Below are positions 6,450-10,808 of a DNA stretch of 10,808 nucleotides, in pieces. Made by a program: the position numbers and the translations under genes. The DNA is from Bacillota bacterium. Lineage in GTDB: Bacteria; Bacillota; Bacilli; Lactobacillales; Streptococcaceae. Where the stretch lies: NCBI GenBank assembly GCA_021781855.1, contig JAJXWC010000068.1:1-10808 (forward strand). Reading direction: 5' to 3'. Numbering within the stretch: position 1 is the first letter of the stretch; every line of letters starts with the position of its first letter. A model generated the notes under the pieces. That model was not told where the DNA came from. It saw nothing but the letters and a program-made list of their open reading frames with translations, and made no database searches.

Positions 6450-6591
6450 GGTATCCATTCGCTCTATCTCCACTTTGCTATGAAAGATATAAACTTCGTT
6501 TACTCTATCCGCAACCTTAGCAGCACAGTGTGCTGTTAAGGTTGTAGATAGAGAGCGAAGCTCTTATCTTTCGAAGCACGCACTGCTGAGA
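6450..6591 (+). repeat. Structured intergenic repeat, copy B, with cloverleaf-like fold
   Basis: It shares both end modules with the block at 13-213: GGTATCCATTCGCTCT (6450-6465) and GCACTGCTGAGA (6580-6591). Inside, GAAAGATA (6482-6489) pairs with TATCTTTC (6565-6572). Within that outer stem lie the hairpin TAAAC-TTC-GTTTA (6490-6502), a long stem in which 6512-6526 pairs with 6530-6544 over 15 positions with one G-U as RNA, preceded by CTCTATC/GATAGAG (6503-6509 with 6547-6553), and the hairpin AGAGC-GAA-GCTCT (6552-6564). It is not a tRNA: there is no T-loop sequence and no acceptor stem. Confidence 0.55.
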
Positions 6592-6717
6592 CAAACAATA
6601 GGTGCGAAAAGCAAAGTGAGAGGTGAACCTGATATCGTAGAGTTAGGATGTCTCTAATGTCTATGACGAAAAAGAAATTCCCACAGATGAAGTAATTACC
6701 TCAAGAAAAGAGTATTT

Positions 6718-7686
6718 ATGAAAAATTATGATTTGATAATTATTGGTGCGGGGCCTGTAGGGCTTTATGCTGCTTTTTATGCGGGAATGCGCGGGCTTTC
6801 CGTAGCCTTGATTGAGGCTTTTGACGAAGTTGGTGGTCAACCGCAAAATCTTTATCCAGAGAAAACAATTTATGATATTGCAGGACTGCCTGCAATTTCT
6901 GGTGCAGATTTGGCGAAAAACTTGCTGACACAGCTCAATCGAATTGAATATGAAAGTTTTACGGGCGAGCGTGTAGAGAACATTTTAAAAACGGTGGAAG
7001 GATTTGAAATTAAATCTGACAAAGCCATCAGAAGTGCAAAATCAGTGCTTTTGACGACAGGAGCGGGTCTGATTACACCACGAAAAATTGGTGTTGAACG
7101 TGAAGATGAATTTTATGAATCGGGTAAATTATCTTATTTCATCAAATCGCTCGAAGATTTTCGCAACCAAAAAGTTGCTGTGCTGGGGGGAGGCGATTCC
7201 GCTTTGGACTGGGCTTTGATGCTGGAAGACGTTGCTAGTGAGGTGCATCTTATTCATCGGAGAACAGCTTTTCGCGCACACGAGATTACAGTCGAATTGG
7301 TAACAAATTCAAGTGTGGAAATTCACGTGCCCTATGTTGTTTCGGGTTTGACGGATAGAGGAATTGAGCTTAATTTGGTCAAATCTGACGAAAAATTGGC
7401 GCTTGATGTTGACAAAATTCTTGTGAATTACGGTTTTTTGACCAGCCAGCTTGATGTTATTGAAAATCTCGAAGTTAATCGAGTTGGCAGAATTCTCGTT
7501 GACCGTGAGATGCGAACCAATATTGAAGGGATTTATGCTGCTGGCGATGGCGCAGATTATCAGGGTAAAGTACCACTCCTTGCTGTTGGATTTGGCGAAG
7601 CAGTGACCGCAGTAAACACAATAACGAAAGATATTGTATTTGAACACAGTTTGCGAAAAGGGCATTCGTCCACACTATTTAGCTAA
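6718..7686 (+). CDS. Ferredoxin/flavodoxin--NADP(+) reductase, thioredoxin-reductase-like (type 2)
   Basis: Cytoplasmic FAD enzyme that moves electrons between NADPH and ferredoxin or flavodoxin; relatives include Bacillus YumC. It is often labelled trxB2 in lactococci. The 322-residue product has the FAD-binding GAGPVG motif (10-15), GGQP (39-42), a second dinucleotide fold for NADPH (VLGGGDSALDWA, 155-166, with HRR at 180-182), and the C-terminal FAD motif GIYAAGDGADY (271-281). It has no cysteine at all, so the CxxC centre of true thioredoxin reductase is absent. The C-terminal tail GHSSTLF is typical of this reductase group. The start has only a weak purine-rich ribosome-binding site (AAGAAAAGAG). 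It stands alone between the repeat-filled gap and its own terminator. The physiological electron partner is not shown by the sequence. Confidence 0.9.
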   Translation: MKNYDLIIIGAGPVGLYAAFYAGMRGLSVALIEAFDEVGGQPQNLYPEKTIYDIAGLPAISGADLAKNLLTQLNRIEYESFTGERVENILKTVEGFEIKSDKAIRSAKSVLLTTGAGLITPRKIGVEREDEFYESGKLSYFIKSLEDFRNQKVAVLGGGDSALDWALMLEDVASEVHLIHRRTAFRAHEITVELVTNSSVEIHVPYVVSGLTDRGIELNLVKSDEKLALDVDKILVNYGFLTSQLDVIENLEVNRVGRILVDREMRTNIEGIYAAGDGADYQGKVPLLAVGFGEAVTAVNTITKDIVFEHSLRKGHSSTLFS

Positions 7687-7703
7687 AATTTTCTTGAAAT
7701 ATC

Positions 7704-7734
7704 AACGTATCTCAATTTAGGGGTACGTTTTTTT
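7704..7734 (+). terminator. Intrinsic terminator of the NADP reductase gene
   Basis: AACGTATCTC (7704-7713) pairs with GGGGTACGTT (7720-7729) over 10 positions, two of them G-U as RNA, with loop AATTTA, and is followed by a seven-T run (7728-7734). It starts 17 bases after the stop codon. Confidence 0.85.
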
Positions 7735-7746
7735 GTCGAAATACGA

Positions 7747-7752
7747 TATAAT
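7747..7752 (+). promoter_or_regulatory. Possible -10 box for the cvpA-mutS2 transcript
   Basis: A perfect TATAAT lies just after the preceding terminator, a natural place for the next promoter. The sequence at the right distance upstream (TACGTT, 7724-7729) is a poor -35, so this is only a candidate. Confidence 0.35.
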
Positions 7753-7981
7753 AGAGAAAAACCTTTGGTAACTCTCAATTTTGAGAGAAAATTTATCAAA
7801 TTATCTTAACAGCGCGTGCTATCTATGAATTTCGCATTCGCACTACTCTGTCCGTTTTGTCTAACTGCTAAAGTAGTTGAAGAAGGTAAAGTCGGAAGTT
7901 TAAATCGCAAGGCGAAATGGCAAATTTCGAATTTCACTTAACTATTGCTAGTTTCTTGACCTAGCGCTTGTATCCTAGACT

Positions 7982-8023
7982 CAGCAGAAGTTTCAGCATC
8001 CGCTGAATAAGTCTCTGCTTCAT
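7982..8023 (-). repeat. Inverted copy of the 19-base module
   Basis: The minus strand reads ATGAAGCAGAGACTTATT (complement of 8006-8023), identical over 18 bases to the copies at 6109 and 6315. It is again part of a hairpin: AGCAGA (7983-7988) can pair with TCTGCT (8014-8019), around an inner TCAGC-ATCC-GCTGA hairpin (7993-8006). It ends 27 bases before the cvpA start. Confidence 0.6.
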
Positions 8024-8050
8024 CGAAATCGTATTATCAAAAGGAAAATT

Positions 8051-8611
8051 ATGTTAATCAATCTTATTATTCTCGCCATTCTGGCATGGGCATTCATGTT
8101 GGGCTATCATCGCGGACTGATGCTGCAAGCTATTTATAGTTTAGGGATTATTGTTTCAGCGCTAATTGCGTTACAAAATTATAAACCACTTGCTAATACT
8201 ATTAGCCAGTGGATTCCATTTTCGAGTGCGACAGCAAGTTCTCATCTCTTATTTTTCAGTGACAATCTGCTTTTCCATCTGGATGAAGCCTTTTACGCTG
8301 GAGTGGCTTTTCTGATTATTTTTGTCATTGTTTACGTTATTATAAGACTCATTGGGCTTTTCTTGAAGTTTACCCAAGAACCTTTTGGCAAATATGGAAA
8401 AATTGCAGCAGGTGTTCTTGCACTGTTTGCCACTTATTTTGGCTTGCAGATGTTTTTTGTGATTGTCAGTCTTGTACCGATGACAACAATCCAAGAACAT
8501 CTTAATGCCAGTTTTCTCGTGCGTTTAATGGTGCTTCACACGCCAATTTCTTCGCACCTTTTGCAAAATATTTTCATTGAAAGTATCACAAAAATAAATC
8601 CAATTAATTAA
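8051..8611 (+). CDS. cvpA: CvpA-family integral membrane protein
   Basis: A small inner-membrane protein of the CvpA/colicin V production family. In enterics cvpA affects colicin V export and envelope stress tolerance; its molecular role in Gram-positive bacteria is not settled. The 186-residue product has four predicted membrane segments, at about residues 2-18, 24-42, 80-105 and 117-141, with the family's N-terminal pattern of a hydrophobic helix followed by GYHRGLMLQAIYSLG (18-32). AAAGGA just upstream of ATG 8051 is a good ribosome-binding site. mutS2 begins two bases after its stop codon, so the pair is probably co-transcribed and translationally coupled; a cvpA-mutS2 neighbourhood is common in Bacilli. 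Family assignment is good, function is inferred only from the family. Confidence 0.85.
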   Translation: MLINLIILAILAWAFMLGYHRGLMLQAIYSLGIIVSALIALQNYKPLANTISQWIPFSSATASSHLLFFSDNLLFHLDEAFYAGVAFLIIFVIVYVIIRLIGLFLKFTQEPFGKYGKIAAGVLALFATYFGLQMFFVIVSLVPMTTIQEHLNASFLVRLMVLHTPISSHLLQNIFIESITKINPIN

Positions 8612-8613
8612 TC

Positions 8614-10808
8614 ATGAACAAAAAAATTCTCCAAATTCTCGAATTTGACAAAATAAAAGACCAATTTGCCGCGTTTCTGACCACCGCTCAAGGCAAAAAA
8701 GAACTGACAGAACTTGAGCCTCTGGCAGACCATGACAAAATTCAACTGCTTTTTGATGAATTGGCAGATTTCTGCTTACTTACTCAAGAAAATGGATTGA
8801 TAAATCTGGCAAAAACTACTGATTTAACCGAACAGCTTCGACGACTCGAACTCGATGCCACCTTATCAGGCCATGAATTCGTTGAAATCAGAAAAGTGAT
8901 TCAGCTTTCGATAAACATTTTTCGCTATTTTGATGAAGCTGAAAATGTAGAAGTACCCAATCTTCAGCTCACTTTGGATAAATTTGCAGACCTGTCAAAT
9001 CTGACCAAGACACTTGAAATTTTTGATAATGCAGGCAGCCTTTATGATAATGCATCTAGTGAATTGATGCACATCCGTGGCAATGTAAAACGCTATCAAT
9101 CTGATATCAAGAAAATCATGCAAGAATTGCTAAATAAAAATGTCAGCAATTTGACTGAAAATATTATTACTGTTCGCAATGAACGACAAGTTTTGCCAGT
9201 CAGGGCAGACAGTAAAAATAAAATTCCAGGTGTCGTGCATGACATGTCGGCCAGCGGTCAAACGCTTTATATCGAGCCGAATGCTGTTGTAGCTCTAAAT
9301 AATAATCTGGCTCAAGCGCGCATTGAAGAAAAAAATGAAATCACGCGGATTTTCCGTGAGCTTTCTGCTACGCTCAAGCCTTATACTTTTGATATTCGGC
9401 AAAATGCTTGGCTTGCTGGACATATTGACCTCATCAGAGCGAAATATCTTTTTTTAACACAAAACAAAGCCAGTATTCCTGAATTGACGGCTAATAAGGA
9501 TATTGTTTTGTTCGCTGCACGACATCCACTGATTGAGCCGAAAATTGTAGTGGCAAACACCGTAAAATTTGAAACGGATATCAATACGATTGTGATTACA
9601 GGACCAAATACAGGTGGGAAAACAATTACGCTAAAAACAGTTGGAATTTTGACTGCGATGGCACAATCTGGCTTACCGATTCTAGCCAGTGATGGCAGTC
9701 GTATCCATATTTTCAATGAAATTTTCGCTGATATTGGGGATGAGCAGTCAATTGAGCAGAGTTTATCGACATTTTCAAGTCATATGACGAATATTGTGCG
9801 TATTTTGGAAAAGGCAGATGATACAAGCCTTGTGCTTTTTGATGAGCTAGGTGCCGGTACAGACCCGAAAGAAGGTGCTGCGCTTGCGATTGCTATTCTT
9901 GAATATCTTCGCGAAAACGCAGTAAAAACAATGGCAAGTACGCACTATCCAGAATTGAAAGCTTATGGTGTTGAGACGCCAAATGTCATGAATGCCAGCA
10001 TGGAGTTCAACATTGATAAAATGCAGCCCACCTATCATCTGCAACTTGGTATCCCTGGACGCTCAAATGCGCTTGAAATCTCTCGTCGTTTGGGACTTCC
10101 AGAAACCATTATTAAAGGGGCAAGCGAGCAAATCACAGACAGCGAGCAGGATGTTAATCATATGATTGCTACCCTCGAAGCTAAAACTCACGAAGTCATT
10201 GAACGTGCAGCGAATATTCGCAAATTGGAACAAGAAAATCAAAAACTGCACAAAGATTTGACTCAAATTTACGACCAAATCAATCGTGAGCACGACTACG
10301 AACTTGAAAAAGCTAAAAAAGAAGCTCAGGAGCTTGTGAAAAAGGCAAGTGAAGAAGCTCAAGAAATTCTCAAAAATCTCAATGAAAAAGCTGCGCTCAA
10401 ACCTCATGAAATTATCGCTGCCCGTCGTGAACTTGAAGCACTTGCGCCAACAATAGATTTTAGTCAAAACAAGGTGCTCAAAAAGGCAAAAGCTGCTAGA
10501 GGGCTAAAACAAGGCGCAGAAGTCAATGTAATCAATTATGGACAGCGCGGTACGCTTATTCGCCTTGAAAAAGACGGCCGCTGGCAAGTTCAAATGGGAA
10601 ATATCAGCACCAAGCTTGATGAAAGCGAATTTGAGCTTATTGAAACAGAAAGCACAAAGGTCAAGACTAAAAATATCAGTAAACAAGTCACTAACAAAGT
10701 CAAAGCTCAGCTTGATTTACGTGGGATGCGTTACGAAGAAGCTGAACTTGAGCTGGACAGTTATATCGACCAAGCTTTACTTGCAAACCTTATTACAATT
10801 AGGATTGT
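8614..10808 (+). CDS. mutS2: MutS2 ATPase/endonuclease (RqcU), truncated by the window end
   Basis: MutS-like ATPase without the mismatch-recognition domain. Family members suppress homologous recombination in some bacteria, and in Bacillus MutS2 (RqcU) acts on collided ribosomes. About 731 residues are present; relatives are near 780, so some 45 are missing. Visible in order: core/lever domain (about 1-290), ATPase with Walker A GPNTGGKT (330-337) and Walker B LVLFDELGAGTDP (406-418), a charged coiled coil (about 510-610), a KOW-like linker (near 640-670), and the start of the Smr nuclease domain with LDLRG (700-704). The downstream HGxG-type Smr motif lies beyond the window. The ATG at 8614 has no ribosome-binding site and sits two bases after cvpA, so initiation likely depends on coupling. 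The reading frame stays open from 8614 to the edge. Confidence 0.95.
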   Translation, partial: MNKKILQILEFDKIKDQFAAFLTTAQGKKELTELEPLADHDKIQLLFDELADFCLLTQENGLINLAKTTDLTEQLRRLELDATLSGHEFVEIRKVIQLSINIFRYFDEAENVEVPNLQLTLDKFADLSNLTKTLEIFDNAGSLYDNASSELMHIRGNVKRYQSDIKKIMQELLNKNVSNLTENIITVRNERQVLPVRADSKNKIPGVVHDMSASGQTLYIEPNAVVALNNNLAQARIEEKNEITRIFRELSATLKPYTFDIRQNAWLAGHIDLIRAKYLFLTQNKASIPELTANKDIVLFAARHPLIEPKIVVANTVKFETDINTIVITGPNTGGKTITLKTVGILTAMAQSGLPILASDGSRIHIFNEIFADIGDEQSIEQSLSTFSSHMTNIVRILEKADDTSLVLFDELGAGTDPKEGAALAIAILEYLRENAVKTMASTHYPELKAYGVETPNVMNASMEFNIDKMQPTYHLQLGIPGRSNALEISRRLGLPETIIKGASEQITDSEQDVNHMIATLEAKTHEVIERAANIRKLEQENQKLHKDLTQIYDQINREHDYELEKAKKEAQELVKKASEEAQEILKNLNEKAALKPHEIIAARRELEALAPTIDFSQNKVLKKAKAARGLKQGAEVNVINYGQRGTLIRLEKDGRWQVQMGNISTKLDESEFELIETESTKVKTKNISKQVTNKVKAQLDLRGMRYEEAELELDSYIDQALLANLITIRI

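Larger units (their letters stand above)
5904..6717. other. 814-base gap between ccpA and the NADP reductase gene, repeat-filled
   Basis: No gene is supported; the longest plus-strand frame with an ATG that I followed (5913-6014, 33 codons) has no ribosome-binding site. The gap holds the ccpA terminator (6013-6041), a lone TATAAT (6105-6110), two direct copies of a 19-base module (6109-6127, 6315-6333), a pair of related 21-22-base segments (5929-5949 and 6377-6398), and a structured block (6450-6591). A local stem-loop also occurs at 6166-6194 (CTCGT and TCTG pairing with CAGA and ACGAG), and another at 6289-6311. No promoter for the downstream reductase gene was found with both boxes. Confidence 0.65.
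7687..8050. other. Gap between the NADP reductase gene and cvpA
   Basis: This 364-base gap has no supported gene. It contains the reductase terminator (7704-7734), a TATAAT box (7747-7752), a perfect small dyad CTCTCAA-TT-TTGAGAG (7774-7789), a hairpin AACTGC-TAAA-GTAGTT (7863-7878), the shared 13-mer CAAGGCGAAATGG (7908-7920), and repeat modules (7969-7989 and 8006-8023). Any transcript from 7747 would give cvpA a leader of nearly 300 bases. Confidence 0.65.

Noticed and set aside
6482..6572. tRNA gene
   Set aside because: The fold is cloverleaf-like, but the T-loop consensus, anticodon arm geometry and acceptor stem are missing.
6657..6695. 12-codon open frame (MSMTKKKFPQMK) just before the NADP reductase gene, possible leader peptide
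   Set aside because: An AGGA lies upstream, but the stop region is part of a repeat module (AGATGAAGTAAT) also found at 3278, so the frame is probably accidental.
5904..6717. CRISPR array
   Set aside because: Repeats are few, irregularly spaced, diverged and present in both orientations across gaps; there are no regular spacers and no cas genes.
6718..7686. Thioredoxin reductase as the function of the flavoprotein
   Set aside because: The protein has no cysteine, so the redox-active CxxC is absent; the overall motifs fit the ferredoxin/flavodoxin-NADP reductase group.
9381..10686. Minus-strand open frames opposite mutS2
   Set aside because: They are antisense shadows of the mutS2 frame, which carries clear Walker and Smr motifs.

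Overview
The window looks like chromosomal DNA from a low-GC lactic acid bacterium, most likely a Lactococcus species. The main evidence is the divergent pepQ/ccpA pair, a MapZ division-site protein of the streptococcal/lactococcal kind, and a 362-residue prolidase that carries the residues known from the Lactococcus lactis enzyme. I cannot fix the species from the sequence alone.

Layout from left to right. Positions 1-230 are a gene-free leader full of short hairpins. Then come a THUMP-domain rRNA methyltransferase (231-1385) and mapZ (1416-3167) on the plus strand, 30 bases apart and probably one operon. A convergent gap (3168-3569) holds a perfect 20-bp-stem hairpin and a terminator for the opposing gene pepQ (3570-4658, minus strand). 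The pepQ-ccpA divergent control region (4659-4907) has a near-consensus ccpA promoter, cre-like dyads and a separate dyad in the pepQ promoter. ccpA (4908-5903) is followed by a terminator and an 814-base gap without a convincing gene. A cysteine-free ferredoxin/flavodoxin-NADP reductase (6718-7686) with its own terminator follows. After another gap (7687-8050) come cvpA and mutS2 (8051 to the window end), two bases apart; mutS2 is cut by the window edge about 45 residues short of its expected C-terminus.

The genes are core housekeeping functions: ribosome modification, septum placement, proline-peptide breakdown, global carbon control, redox supply, a membrane protein, and a ribosome-rescue/recombination ATPase. 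CcpA is the regulator here; cre-like sites in its own promoter point to autoregulation and possibly a shared effect on pepQ.

The unusual material lies between the genes. Four gene-free stretches share short, mutually diverged sequence modules (exact matches of 12-19 bases) that keep hairpin-forming potential, including one block near 6482-6572 that can fold as a branched cloverleaf-like structure. This looks like a dispersed family of structured intergenic repeats. A second notable signal is the dyad ATTTGAC-N6-GTCAAAT, present with identical arms and spacing on both sides of pepQ: in its promoter (4718-4737) and in the hairpin beyond its 3' end (3307-3326).
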